A stretch of DNA of 28,994 nucleotides from CAZDXB01 sp964509335 (lineage in GTDB: Bacteria; Bacteroidota; Ignavibacteria; Kapaibacteriales; UBA2268), in the NCBI GenBank assembly GCA_964509335.1, contig CAZDXB010000032.1, positions 1 to 28,994 of the forward strand. Direction: 5' to 3'. The notes under the pieces were generated by a model. The model ran no database searches. It had not been told where the DNA came from and worked only from the letters and a program-made list of their open reading frames with translations. Both the position numbers and the translations under genes were made by a program. Below are positions 15,119-23,992 of the stretch, piece by piece (positions within the stretch are counted from its first letter, which is position 1; every line of letters begins with the position of its first letter).

Positions 15119-17161
15119 ATGACAAAAAAGTTGACTTTTGCGATTTTAGCTACGATTTTTTACTTAAGCGCTTTATGCGCCGAAACGCCGGAAGACAGAG
15201 CCGTAAAAGCTTCTATTGAAATTTTGGAGGGAGCAAATCCCGCTATTGCCATAACTTGGTCGCCCGATACAAACGCCGTCGAATACGTTATTAAAAGAAA
15301 AACGCCGAAGGAAGACTCTTGGAGCGAACCAATAGCCGAACTTGGCGGCGAAATTAACGAGTTTACCGACTACTCCGTTATCAAAGGGATTGGCTACGAA
15401 TATTTCATTAAGAAAAAATCGGTAGTTCCGACAGACACCAGCAATTATATATACGACGGATACGGCTACGTTTACGCAGGATACGAAGTGGAAACTCCGG
15501 ATTATAAAGGCGAAGCTCTTTTATTAATAGACGAAACAATTGCCGACGAACTGAAAAACGAAATAAAGCTCTTTTGTATAGATATAATTGGCGACGGCTG
15601 GACGCTAACAAAGCGAAAAGTTCCAAGAACGGAGGAATTCGACCCGAAAACCGTCAAAAACGTAAAAGACACAATAGTCGAGGTATATAACCGAAGCGGA
15701 GGAGAATTAAAAACCGTAATTTTGTTGGGGAGAATAGCCGTTCCTTATTCCGGGGATATAGCCGTGGACGGGCACATCGACCATGGCGGGGCTTGGGCGG
15801 CTGATACTTATTACGCCGATATAAACGGGGAGTGGACTGACGCGTACGTTTTAGACACGAACGCGACCAGAGAGGCGAACCACAACGAACCCGGAGACGG
15901 AAAATTCGACCAAATTCAAATTGCTTCGGATTTGGAATTACAATTGGGGAGGATAGATTTTTACGAAGTCAATTATTTCGGTCTTTCGGAATTAGAGCTT
16001 TTACGAAGATATTTAAACAAAAATAGAGAGTATAAAACGAACGAACGGAAACCTCTTTTAAAAGGCGTAATTGACGACAATATGGGAATCGCCTTTTCCG
16101 AAGCGTTCGCCTCGGGCGCTTGGATGAGTTTTACCGCGGCGCTTGGCAGGGAAAACGTAGAAAGCGGCGAATTTGTTATCGATACGAACGAACCCGATAA
16201 TATTTTTGCTTACGGATGCGGCGCCGGTTCGTATCAACAGGTCGGCGCGGTTATTTCCTTATCGGATTTTGAAGACGGCAAAGCGGCTGGCGTTTTTACC
16301 GGTTTGTTCGGCTCTTACAGCGGCGACTGGGATTCTGAAAACAACATTCTCAGAGCGACTTTGGCTTCCGATTCCCCTGCCTTGACTTGCGTTTGGTTCG
16401 GTCGCCCTTATTGGCATTTTCATCATCTCGCGTTAGATAAAACAATTGGATATTGCGCTAAAGTGTCGCAAAACAATCAATACTTATACGAATCAAGCGG
16501 CTTATACGGATATAGATACGTACACGCTTCGCTTTTAGGCGACCCAACTTTGCGTTTGTATCACGAACCCGCTCCTAAAAATTTACAAGCCGTCGCCGAA
16601 ATCGGTTTGAATTCTAAAGAAATCCGATTGTTTTGGTCGGATAGCTCCGACGAAACCTTAGGCTTTAACGTTTACAGAGCCGCGTCGTATTTCGAAAAAT
16701 TTGAAAAATTGAACGATGAACCTCTCGCAGAACCTATATTTATCGATAAAAATCCTAAACCGGGACGAAACTTATATATGATAAGGTCAAAAAGGCGAAA
16801 ACAAACTCTCGCCGGTTCGATTTTGAATTACAGTCAAGGCGCGTTCACAGAAGTCGATATACCAGAGTTGAAATACGCCTCCGAGCTTGAATATTCATTG
16901 AAACTATATCCGAACCCCGCCGAGAATGAAGTAAAAATATCATTGGTTGTAAAAAACGAAGAGTTCGGCGAATTAACCGTTTGGAACGTAAAAGGCGGAA
17001 AAGTGAAAACTTTATTAAGAGAAAATTTGCATCCGAGACTTTACGAACTCGACTGGAATCTTTTGGACCATAGAAAAGAGAAGGTTTCATCGGGCATTTA
17101 TTACTTGCGCTATCGCTCTAGAAATAAAAACCTACTTGTAAAATTGAGCGTTATACGTTAA
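15119..17161 (+). CDS. C25 (gingipain)-like secreted protein with T9SS sorting domain, copy 1
   Basis: Signal peptide to about A21 (SALCA). An Fn3-like domain follows (about 30-105). The caspase/gingipain-like core has VILLGRIAVPYSGD, a DGHIDHGGAW segment (H219, H222) and an ADTYYAD block. LQLGRIDF leads to the putative catalytic cysteine C367 in YGCGAGSY and then FGSYSGDWD, GRPYWHFHH and LLGDPTLRL. A second Fn3-like domain and a type-A sorting domain (LYPNPAENEVKISL ... LLVKLSVIR) end the 680 residues. The His-Gly motif that normally precedes the C25 cysteine is not visible, so activity is uncertain. It is probably co-transcribed with the paralogue 49 bases downstream. Confidence 0.8.
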   Translation: MTKKLTFAILATIFYLSALCAETPEDRAVKASIEILEGANPAIAITWSPDTNAVEYVIKRKTPKEDSWSEPIAELGGEINEFTDYSVIKGIGYEYFIKKKSVVPTDTSNYIYDGYGYVYAGYEVETPDYKGEALLLIDETIADELKNEIKLFCIDIIGDGWTLTKRKVPRTEEFDPKTVKNVKDTIVEVYNRSGGELKTVILLGRIAVPYSGDIAVDGHIDHGGAWAADTYYADINGEWTDAYVLDTNATREANHNEPGDGKFDQIQIASDLELQLGRIDFYEVNYFGLSELELLRRYLNKNREYKTNERKPLLKGVIDDNMGIAFSEAFASGAWMSFTAALGRENVESGEFVIDTNEPDNIFAYGCGAGSYQQVGAVISLSDFEDGKAAGVFTGLFGSYSGDWDSENNILRATLASDSPALTCVWFGRPYWHFHHLALDKTIGYCAKVSQNNQYLYESSGLYGYRYVHASLLGDPTLRLYHEPAPKNLQAVAEIGLNSKEIRLFWSDSSDETLGFNVYRAASYFEKFEKLNDEPLAEPIFIDKNPKPGRNLYMIRSKRRKQTLAGSILNYSQGAFTEVDIPELKYASELEYSLKLYPNPAENEVKISLVVKNEEFGELTVWNVKGGKVKTLLRENLHPRLYELDWNLLDHRKEKVSSGIYYLRYRSRNKNLLVKLSVIR

Positions 17162-17210
17162 CTTAATTAAAATAAAAAAAATAATTTTATAAATTTTATC
17201 GGAGAGCGTT

Positions 17211-19382
17211 ATGAAATTATATACGCGTTTTTTTAGATTTTTCTTTTCATTCATATTTGCAATAAGCATAGCCTTCAGCTGGGCTTTCGCGCAACCTGAA
17301 ACGGAAAAACTGGTATCGAAAGATTTAGCGGTTTTAGCTCACGCAACGGTGGATAAAGAAGCTCCGAGCATTACGCTACACTGGATACACGACAAACACG
17401 CCAGACAATACGAAATATATCGCAAAAATAAAGACGAAGATAATTGGACGTCTTTAAGGCAACTAGACAGCGGAACGACATCCTTCACAGATACCGACGT
17501 AGAAATCGGGGAAGCTTACGAATATCAAATTTTGGCAAATTCTCAAATCTACGTAAAAGTAAACGACTCCACTAACGCTTGGATGCCGTATTACGCTACA
17601 AGTTACCTTTACGCGGGAATAGACGTCCCTCCTCCCTATTTGGGAAAAGTTCTTTTAATTATAGAGCAAGAACTTTCCGAAGAAATTATCGATAGAACGA
17701 ACAGATTAATCACTGATTTGGAACGGGAAGGCTGGGAGGTAGTATGGCGTAACGCTCCCAGAACGGAAGAATTTGACGGAGAAGCCGTAAAAAACGTCAA
17801 GGATATCATTATGGAAGAATACGAAAACGACCCGAACAATTTGACGACCGTTTTCCTTATTGGCAGAGTCGCTGTTCCTTATTCCGGCGATTTCAACAAC
17901 AATTCGCCGATACCGCCCGACGCCCACAGACCGAACCACAACGGCGCTTGGCCCTCCGACGTTTACTACGGAATTATGAACGATTCGTATTTTACAGACA
18001 TTTCCGCCAACAATACGCAAGGAGGTAGAGAAGCCAACCATAACGTTCCCGACGACGGGAAATTCGACCAAAGCAGCATCAGAGGACAAGAAGTTAATTT
18101 AAGGATAGGCAGATTGGATTTATACAATATGCTCGCTTTTGACGAGAGCGAAACCGAATTAATTAAGAATTATCTCGACAAAGACCACGCATACAGAACC
18201 GGCGAAGTTGAATATTTAGAAAAAGGCAAAATATACGACGGTTTCAAAAGTATGCAAGAAGCTTTTTCATCCAGCGGCTGGCGCGCTTTCGCCTCGTTTT
18301 TTACCGGCGACAGCATAACGTCGGAAAATTGGATAAAATCCGAAGACTCAACTACTCATCTCTGGGCTTACGGTTGCGCCGGCGGCAGTTACACAGGCTA
18401 CGGAGGAGCGAACGTTAACGACTTCGCGAGCGCCAACGTCAACGTAGTTTTTACTATGCTCTTCGGTTCCTATTTCGGCGATTGGGACCATAAAAACTCT
18501 TTCCTGAGAGCCCCGCTAGCCTCCAGTCCGACTGCTTTGACTTGCGCTTGGTCGGGCAGACCTCATTGGTATCTTCATCATATGAACTTAGGCGAACCGA
18601 TAGGATACTCCGCCGTCGTTAGTCAAACAAACAAAGACACCTACTTGCCGAATTTATATTATAACCAGCAATACGGCGGCTGGTATATTCACGCCGTGAG
18701 TATGCAGCAAATACACTCCGCTCTAATGGGCGACCCAACTCTTAGAATGAATCTCGAAACGGTTCCGCCAATATCGGATTTAACAATAAACCAAAGCGAC
18801 GACGACCGAACCGAGATAAGTTGGGAGGCTCCGGAAAGCGAAGACGTTAAATATTATATCTATCGAGGAATATCGCCTTTGGAAAATTCTATGGCGCAGG
18901 AGCAGGTTCCGCCGGAATATGAATTACTAAACAAAACACCTTTGACTGAAACTTCATATATCGATTCGACAATTGTTAACGGCGAGGTTAACTATAAAGT
19001 TGTCGCGGGGAAATTGAAAGAAACTATTGGCGGCGGTTCTTTTTATAATCCAAGCCCGCCGATAACCGACAAAATCACAATAACCAGCGTCGATTACATT
19101 CCAGAACTAGACTTTGATTTAACGGCGACGCCAAATCCCGCTAGACGCTACGCTAAGATATATTTAAGTCTAAACGCGAATTCGAACGTAAATATCGGCG
19201 TTTACGACGTTAACGGACGCGAAATTTATTCCGTTTGCTCTAAACGCTTAGAAGCCGGCGAAAAGAATTTCGTCTGGAATTTGACCGACGCTACCGGCAA
19301 AAAAGTTCCCGCGGGAATATACTTTGTCAAGGCGTTTGGCAAAGGCGAGCAAAAAGTCGTAAAAATAATCGTCGCCCCGTAA
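17211..19382 (+). CDS. C25 (gingipain)-like secreted protein with T9SS sorting domain, copy 2
   Basis: A paralogue of the preceding gene with the same domain order in 723 residues. It has a signal peptide to A27 (AFA before QPE), an Fn3-like domain and FLIGRVAVPYSGD. DAHRPNHNGAW (237-247, H239 and H243) and LRIGRLDL follow, then the candidate cysteine C389 in YGCAGGSY. FGSYFGDWD, GRPHWYLHH and LMGDPTLRM complete the core, with a second Fn3-like domain and a sorting domain (ATPNPARRYAKIYL ... VVKIIVAP) after it. A histidine lies five residues before the cysteine (THLWAYGC) but has no counterpart in copy 1. A GGAGAG Shine-Dalgarno precedes the start. Both may be T9SS-exported peptidases or catalytically dead relatives. 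Confidence 0.8.
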   Translation: MKLYTRFFRFFFSFIFAISIAFSWAFAQPETEKLVSKDLAVLAHATVDKEAPSITLHWIHDKHARQYEIYRKNKDEDNWTSLRQLDSGTTSFTDTDVEIGEAYEYQILANSQIYVKVNDSTNAWMPYYATSYLYAGIDVPPPYLGKVLLIIEQELSEEIIDRTNRLITDLEREGWEVVWRNAPRTEEFDGEAVKNVKDIIMEEYENDPNNLTTVFLIGRVAVPYSGDFNNNSPIPPDAHRPNHNGAWPSDVYYGIMNDSYFTDISANNTQGGREANHNVPDDGKFDQSSIRGQEVNLRIGRLDLYNMLAFDESETELIKNYLDKDHAYRTGEVEYLEKGKIYDGFKSMQEAFSSSGWRAFASFFTGDSITSENWIKSEDSTTHLWAYGCAGGSYTGYGGANVNDFASANVNVVFTMLFGSYFGDWDHKNSFLRAPLASSPTALTCAWSGRPHWYLHHMNLGEPIGYSAVVSQTNKDTYLPNLYYNQQYGGWYIHAVSMQQIHSALMGDPTLRMNLETVPPISDLTINQSDDDRTEISWEAPESEDVKYYIYRGISPLENSMAQEQVPPEYELLNKTPLTETSYIDSTIVNGEVNYKVVAGKLKETIGGGSFYNPSPPITDKITITSVDYIPELDFDLTATPNPARRYAKIYLSLNANSNVNIGVYDVNGREIYSVCSKRLEAGEKNFVWNLTDATGKKVPAGIYFVKAFGKGEQKVVKIIVAP

Positions 19383-19394
19383 ACTTACGTTAAC

Positions 19395-19447
19395 TTTGAG
19401 GCTGTCTTAAAATCAAAATGCAGCGGGACTTTTGAGACAGCCTCAAA
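19395..19447. repeat. Long hairpin resembling insertion-sequence termini; possible bidirectional terminator
   Basis: TTTGAGGCTGTCT (19395-19407) and AGACAGCCTCAAA (19435-19447) are perfect inverted copies. After one mismatch, AAAA/TTTT extends the stem to about 18 positions around a 17-base loop. It lies between the convergent C25-like and rfbC genes, where it could stop transcription from both sides. GAGGCTGTCTnAAAA resembles the ends of some IS1182/IS5-type elements as I remember them, so it may be an IS or MITE footprint. No transposase is present. Confidence 0.55.
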
Positions 19448-19519
19448 ATTATAGTTCGTAAAATTTCAGCGCCGATTTCATTAAGAAGCGGCGAATAAAG
19501 AGTGCGAAAAATTCCGCGC

Positions 19520-20086
19520 TTAGACTCTAAAATTCTCCGCCTCCGGTTTCGAAAGCCACTCCTCGAGCGTTTGCGTTTCGGCGTCCTTTTTTGATAAAAT
19601 CGGCTCGTCGGTGTTCCAGTCTATCCCAACTCCTGGGTCGTTCCATCTAATAGACGATTCGCCGTTGGGATTCCAAAAAGCGGTGCATTTATATTGCATC
19701 TCGCACCAATCGGACAAGGCTAAAAAACCGTTGGCAAACCCCGGCGGAACCCAGAGGACGCGTTTGTTTTCGCTCGATAGCTCAACGGAATAATACTCGC
19801 CCAAGCTCTGCGAGTTCTTCCTAATATCTATTTCAACAATCCGCGCTTTACCGACAGTAACTCTTATTAGCTTGCCTTGCGGTTTGTCCCATTGAAAGTG
19901 CATTCCGCGCAGCGTATTTTTAATCGAACGAGAATGATTGTCCTGAACGAAATCAGTCGGCAGTCCTAGCTCATCAAATTCGTCCGCTCTGAAAGTTTCC
20001 ATAAAAAAGCCGCGTTCGTCTTGATGAACTATCGGCTCAAACAACGCTAAACCGTTAAGTCTTTCTTCTATTAGTTTTAATCCCAT
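19520..20086 (-). CDS. rfbC: dTDP-4-dehydrorhamnose 3,5-epimerase family protein (RmlC-like)
   Basis: A cupin epimerase of deoxysugar synthesis; the classical member makes dTDP-4-keto-L-rhamnose for O-antigen. The fold markers are clear: DERGFFMETF (23-32), QDNHSRS (48-54), GMHFQ with H63, PQGKL with K72, EIDIR, PGFANGF and QYKC with Y132. Compared with Salmonella RmlC from memory, the substrate-binding histidine is N119 (GFANGF instead of GFAHGF) and the YY pair is F137-W138. The family is secure; the exact sugar and stereochemistry are not. No other rml genes are nearby. It follows a membrane-protein gene by 15 bases. Confidence 0.82.
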   Translation of the reverse strand: MGLKLIEERLNGLALFEPIVHQDERGFFMETFRADEFDELGLPTDFVQDNHSRSIKNTLRGMHFQWDKPQGKLIRVTVGKARIVEIDIRKNSQSLGEYYSVELSSENKRVLWVPPGFANGFLALSDWCEMQYKCTAFWNPNGESSIRWNDPGVGIDWNTDEPILSKKDAETQTLEEWLSKPEAENFRV

Positions 20087-20101
20087 AATTTCGAACTTAA
20101 A

Positions 20102-21091
20102 TTATTTCTTTTTATCGGATTTTGACGCGATGAACACACGCAACAAGCTCTCCACTTCTCTGGAATTGGAAAACTCGGAATCTAAATAAGGACTTTTCTC
20201 TTTATCTGAAGATTTTTCAATTTCTATCTCCGTTTCGCCTTCCTGCTTAGAATACATTACAGATACGGCGTAAATTACTAAAAGGGTAAACTCCAATCCC
20301 AAGGCGAAAAGCACGAGCGAGGGTTGATTTGGCGGAATAAATTTTATACCGCGAAGGCCGATTATTATAATCAAAACTCCGGCTCCTATATAAACAAATC
20401 CCAAAACTGTGTTGCTATATTTTATAGTGAAATAAAACTTCAAATAGAACTGCAAGCCGTCGTTAAATCTAATCGCGCGTTGCAAAAACGGCATTTCTCG
20501 CCATCTGACGACTCTTCTTAAAGCCGCTAAATCTTGGTATTTGATATTCCATTCGTCAACTAGATGAAGCAGTTGTCTATCGTCGGCGTAACGAAGTTGA
20601 TTAACGATTTCTTTCTGCTCGGCGTCGGTTTGCGCTCCGTAAACGGCGTAGGCGATTTTGCTGATAGCGTGAGCTATTTCGCGATCGATTTTTTGTCTTA
20701 ATAAACCGGCTTTCCTTGGTAAAACGGAGGTGATTAAAGCCGATAGCGCTAAACTCAACACGGTTATTTGAAATCCGGAAGAAAGAACAGGATTGAACCA
20801 ATATCTCGATTCATCTAAAGCGCCTTGATAGGTATCTATCGCCCAAGAAAATAAATAAGAAGTCTCTTTTTTCGGATTTTGATTTTCTAACGAATAAGGT
20901 AACAAGTCGCCGTCTAAATGATACACTTCGCTTTGAAGAAATATTTCAAAAAAAGCTTTGATTACGGGAAGAACAATCCAAAATAGCAGTCCTATAAAAA
21001 TAATTACGAGAAGAATAAATATCGTAATCTGCGAAGCGTTGTGTTCGGTCAACTCAAAATACGAATAATCTTTATTAGGTTTAGCTTCCAT
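20102..21091 (-). CDS. Hypothetical integral membrane protein, four predicted helices
   Basis: No family is recognised. Helices are visible near residues 22-46 (ITIFILLVIIFIGLLFWIVLPVI), 108-125 (ITVLSLALSALITSVL), 231-250 (VLGFVYIGAGVLIIIIGLRG) and 258-282 (LVLFALGLEFTLLVIYAVSVM). A basic, charged cytoplasmic segment lies between helices 2 and 3 (about 126-225, with REIAHAISKIAYAVYGAQTD and RRVVRWREMPFLQRAIRF). The C-terminal tail is acidic, then basic. It is 329 residues long. The rfbC homologue follows after 15 bases, which may hint at an envelope role, and the gene at 21241 is divergent. Confidence 0.65.
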   Translation of the reverse strand: MEAKPNKDYSYFELTEHNASQITIFILLVIIFIGLLFWIVLPVIKAFFEIFLQSEVYHLDGDLLPYSLENQNPKKETSYLFSWAIDTYQGALDESRYWFNPVLSSGFQITVLSLALSALITSVLPRKAGLLRQKIDREIAHAISKIAYAVYGAQTDAEQKEIVNQLRYADDRQLLHLVDEWNIKYQDLAALRRVVRWREMPFLQRAIRFNDGLQFYLKFYFTIKYSNTVLGFVYIGAGVLIIIIGLRGIKFIPPNQPSLVLFALGLEFTLLVIYAVSVMYSKQEGETEIEIEKSSDKEKSPYLDSEFSNSREVESLLRVFIASKSDKKK

Positions 21092-21240
21092 AATTCAAGT
21101 TCTCGTTTAACCTAACTTTATAAAATCATACATTATAATCACGCTATCGACAAATATTAACAAAACCTAAAACTATGAAAAATAATTTTTTTAATTTAGC
21201 TTTTCTTGTTTGAATAAAAAAACAAAAAGGATTTGCTTAT

Positions 21241-22389
21241 ATGATTTATTTCAATAATACGGCGACCAGCTGGCCCAAACCGCCCGAGGTGGCGAAAGCG
21301 GTGAACGACTATTTGAACGCCCCGCCTTTCCACTCGGCGAGGTCGGGCTTGGACAAAGAAGAAGGAGACATAGCTTGTAGCTGTAGAAACAAGCTCTGCG
21401 AACTCTTTAACGCGAAGCGTCCGGACAGATTTATCTTCACTTCCGGCAGCACCGAAGCGCTAAACTTAGCTATCAACGGATTAGATTTGAACGGCGGCAA
21501 CGTCGTTTCCACGAAAATTGAGCATAACTCCGTTATTCGACCGTTAAAACATTTGGAGCTGGACGGAAAAATCGAGACAAAATTCGTCGAGTGCGACAAA
21601 TTCGGTTACGTCGCGCCAGAACTAATTGAGGAAGCTATCGACGAAGAAACGAAAGCCGTAGTCGTCAACCATTGCTCTAACGTTACGGGAGCGATTTTGG
21701 ATATTGAAGCTATCTCGAAAATCGCTCATAAGAACGATATTCCCATCATAGTTGACGCGTCGCAATCCGCGGGAGTCGTTCCAATAGACATAGACAACTG
21801 GGAAATAGACTTATTCGCCTTCACCGGACACAAATCGCTTTACGCCGCTCAAGGCATAGGCGGCTTATATATAAACGAAGGCGTGGAACTAAAACCGCTA
21901 AAAGTGGGCGGCACCGGCATACAAAGCGAAGTCTTGACTCAACCGGAAGGATTCCCTATATTTTACGAAGCGGGAACGCCTAATATGCCCGGAATCGTCT
22001 CCCTTAACGCGGGCGTCGGATTTGTTCTCGAGCGCGGCGTTGACAATATCCGAAAACACAAAGCGGAAATGATTAAAAAAATCACAAACGAACTAAAGGA
22101 CATTCCCGAAATAAATATTCATTTCTCCGAAGATAACAACTCGCTTTCAAATTTCTGCTTCAATATAGAAAAAATGGTCCCCGAAGAAGTAAACTACTTC
22201 CTCGACAGTTCATACGATATAGTAATAAGGTCGGGTTTGCACTGCGCGCCTTTACTGCTCGATTCGCTCGGCGTCGCTCCGTGGGGAACTGTCAGAGCCT
22301 CGCCCTCGTATTTCACGAAGAACGAAGAAATCGACAAATTCATCGGCGCTATAAAAGACGCCGTCGATATCTTCGTTAGAAAAAAATAA
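21241..22389 (+). CDS. Aminotransferase class V, cysteine desulfurase family (SufS/NifS-like)
   Basis: A PLP enzyme likely to mobilise sulphur from cysteine or a related substrate. It opens with MIYFNNTATSWPKPPEV, the hallmark of a SufS-related subfamily distinct from housekeeping IscS. The PLP lysine is K198 in FTGHKSLYAA and the candidate active cysteine is C335 in RSGLHCAPL. FTSGSTEALNLAI and the HNSV and DASQSAG motifs are in order. The 382-residue length fits. No suf or isc partner genes are nearby. The start has a GGATTTGCTTAT leader with only a weak AAAAGG site. The aldehyde dehydrogenase gene follows after about 76 bases. Confidence 0.88.
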   Translation: MIYFNNTATSWPKPPEVAKAVNDYLNAPPFHSARSGLDKEEGDIACSCRNKLCELFNAKRPDRFIFTSGSTEALNLAINGLDLNGGNVVSTKIEHNSVIRPLKHLELDGKIETKFVECDKFGYVAPELIEEAIDEETKAVVVNHCSNVTGAILDIEAISKIAHKNDIPIIVDASQSAGVVPIDIDNWEIDLFAFTGHKSLYAAQGIGGLYINEGVELKPLKVGGTGIQSEVLTQPEGFPIFYEAGTPNMPGIVSLNAGVGFVLERGVDNIRKHKAEMIKKITNELKDIPEINIHFSEDNNSLSNFCFNIEKMVPEEVNYFLDSSYDIVIRSGLHCAPLLLDSLGVAPWGTVRASPSYFTKNEEIDKFIGAIKDAVDIFVRKK

Positions 22390-22465
22390 GTTGGAAGTTT
22401 GACGCAAATTATATAAAATATAGGAATTGAAAACATAAGTTGAATTAATTCCGAAGGTGAAAACT

Positions 22466-23845
22466 ATGTCTTTTAGAACGATTAACCCTACGGACGAATC
22501 GACTATAAAGGAATACCAAGACGATACGTTTGAAACGATAAAGGAAAAAATCGAGAAGACTCACAAAGCTTTTTTAGAGTGGAAAGCGACGGATTTTAAT
22601 AATAGAGCCGAACCTCTGCTTAAAATTGCGGAGGAGCTGCGCGCGAAAAAAAACGAATTAGCCGAGCTTATGACGACGGAAATGGGCAAGCCTATTACGC
22701 AAGCCCGCTCAGAAATCGAAAAAAGCGCTTGGGTATGCGAGTATTACGCTAAAAACGCCGCCGAACAGTTAAAAGACGAAAAGTTGGATTTAGGAAAAAC
22801 CAAAAGCTACATTACATTTCAACCGCTGGGCGTTATTTTGGCGATTATGCCTTGGAATTTTCCCTTCTGGCAAGTTTTCCGATTCGTCGCGCCCACATTA
22901 ATGGCGGGCAACGCGGCTCTGCTTAAGCACTCGCCCAACACTATGGGATGCGCCGAAGCGATAGAAAAAATTTTCAAAAACGCAAACGTTCCCGAAAATT
23001 TATTGACTAACATAGTTTTAGGTCCGGGCAGAGTTCCCCTGCTAACGCCGGAAATAATAAAACACCCCTCCGTAAAGGCGGTTACGCTGACGGGAAGCTC
23101 CCGCGCCGGAGCGGCGGTATCTTCCATCGCCGGCGTAGAGATAAAGAAAACCGTGCTGGAACTCGGCGGAAGCGACCCGTATATTATACTGCCCAACGCG
23201 AACGTAGAGAAAGCGGCGATTTCTTGCGCCGTCGGAAGGCTCGTTAATTCCGGGCAAAGTTGCATCGCCGCCAAGAGGATGCTCGTCCACAAATCGATAA
23301 AAGCGCAATTCACGGAAGCTCTGCTCGAAAAAATCAAAGAATACAAGACGGGCAATCCGCTCCACGAAGAAACTACAATAGGTCCCATCGCGAGAAAAGA
23401 CTTGAGAGACAAACTGGACGGACAAATAAAGGAATCCATCGATAAAGGCGCCAAGCCGCTTTTGGGATGCGAAAAGCCGGACGGCAAAGGATACTTCTAT
23501 CCCGTCTCCGCCCTCGACAATGTCAAAAAAGGAGCGCCCGCCTTCGACGAGGAAGTATTCGGTCCTTTAGCCGCTATTATTGAATTCGAGAGCGAGGAGG
23601 AAGCGATTGAGTTGGCGAACGACACGCCGTTCGGATTGGGCGGCGCCGTATTCACGGAGGACTTGGAGAAAGGCGAAACAATAGCGAGAAAAATGATAAA
23701 CTCCGGCGCCGTATTCGTGAACGATTTCGTTAGCTCAGACCCCAGAGCGCCCTTCGGCGGCGTAAAACACTCCGGCTACGGCAGAGAGCTTTCCAGCTAC
23801 GGAATAAAAGAGTTCGTCAATATAAAAACGATTTCGGTTAAGTAA
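22466..23845 (+). CDS. NAD(P)-dependent aldehyde dehydrogenase, succinate-semialdehyde dehydrogenase-like
   Basis: Oxidises an aldehyde to the acid; the closest recognisable group is succinate-semialdehyde dehydrogenase (GabD/Sad). Key motifs: PWNFPFWQV, LKHSPNT, TGSSRAGAAV, the general base E232 in LELGGSDP and the nucleophile C266 in NSGQSCIAAKR. EEVFGPLA and PFGGVKHSGYGRELSSYG follow. The ATG at 22466 is preferred to the in-frame GTG at 22457, because AAGGTG (22454-22459) then serves as Shine-Dalgarno six bases upstream. This gives 459 residues. It follows the SufS-like gene on the same strand. The substrate is inferred only from family resemblance. Confidence 0.88.
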   Translation: MSFRTINPTDESTIKEYQDDTFETIKEKIEKTHKAFLEWKATDFNNRAEPLLKIAEELRAKKNELAELMTTEMGKPITQARSEIEKSAWVCEYYAKNAAEQLKDEKLDLGKTKSYITFQPLGVILAIMPWNFPFWQVFRFVAPTLMAGNAALLKHSPNTMGCAEAIEKIFKNANVPENLLTNIVLGPGRVPLLTPEIIKHPSVKAVTLTGSSRAGAAVSSIAGVEIKKTVLELGGSDPYIILPNANVEKAAISCAVGRLVNSGQSCIAAKRMLVHKSIKAQFTEALLEKIKEYKTGNPLHEETTIGPIARKDLRDKLDGQIKESIDKGAKPLLGCEKPDGKGYFYPVSALDNVKKGAPAFDEEVFGPLAAIIEFESEEEAIELANDTPFGLGGAVFTEDLEKGETIARKMINSGAVFVNDFVSSDPRAPFGGVKHSGYGRELSSYGIKEFVNIKTISVK

Positions 23846-23878
23846 TCTATTGTTAATTGCGACGAGCTTTTTCCCTTC

Positions 23879-23924
23879 AGATGCGCCACACCTCGGATGT
23901 GTGGCGCATCTTCTAATAATTTTT
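23879..23924. repeat. 13-bp perfect hairpin, possible terminator / intergenic repeat
   Basis: AGATGCGCCACAC (23879-23891) pairs perfectly with GTGTGGCGCATCT (23899-23911) around CTCGGAT. A TTTTT run follows at 23920-23924, eight bases after the stem, so it may end transcription of the aldehyde dehydrogenase gene. The palindrome also reads as an 11-codon frame, MRHTSDVWRIF, from 23881 to a TAA, which is probably incidental. Confidence 0.5.
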
Positions 23925-23925
23925 C

Positions 23926-23977
23926 TATCGCGCCACCACTACTTTCTCGCTTCGGACTTCGCCGCCGGCGCGCGATA
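23926..23977. repeat. Inverted repeat with GC-rich interior
   Basis: TATCGCGC (23926-23933) and GCGCGATA (23970-23977) are inverted copies separated by 36 bases. They directly follow the preceding hairpin in the 147-base convergent gap before the BNR lipoprotein gene. The GC-rich interior stands out from the adjacent AT-rich gene. It could be part of one composite intergenic repeat with the hairpin. Confidence 0.35.
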
Positions 23978-23992
23978 TAATCTAAATCTACA

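Noticed and set aside
22819..23487. 222-residue minus-strand frame inside the aldehyde dehydrogenase gene
   Set aside because: It lies entirely antisense to a well-supported enzyme; its composition follows from the sense codons.
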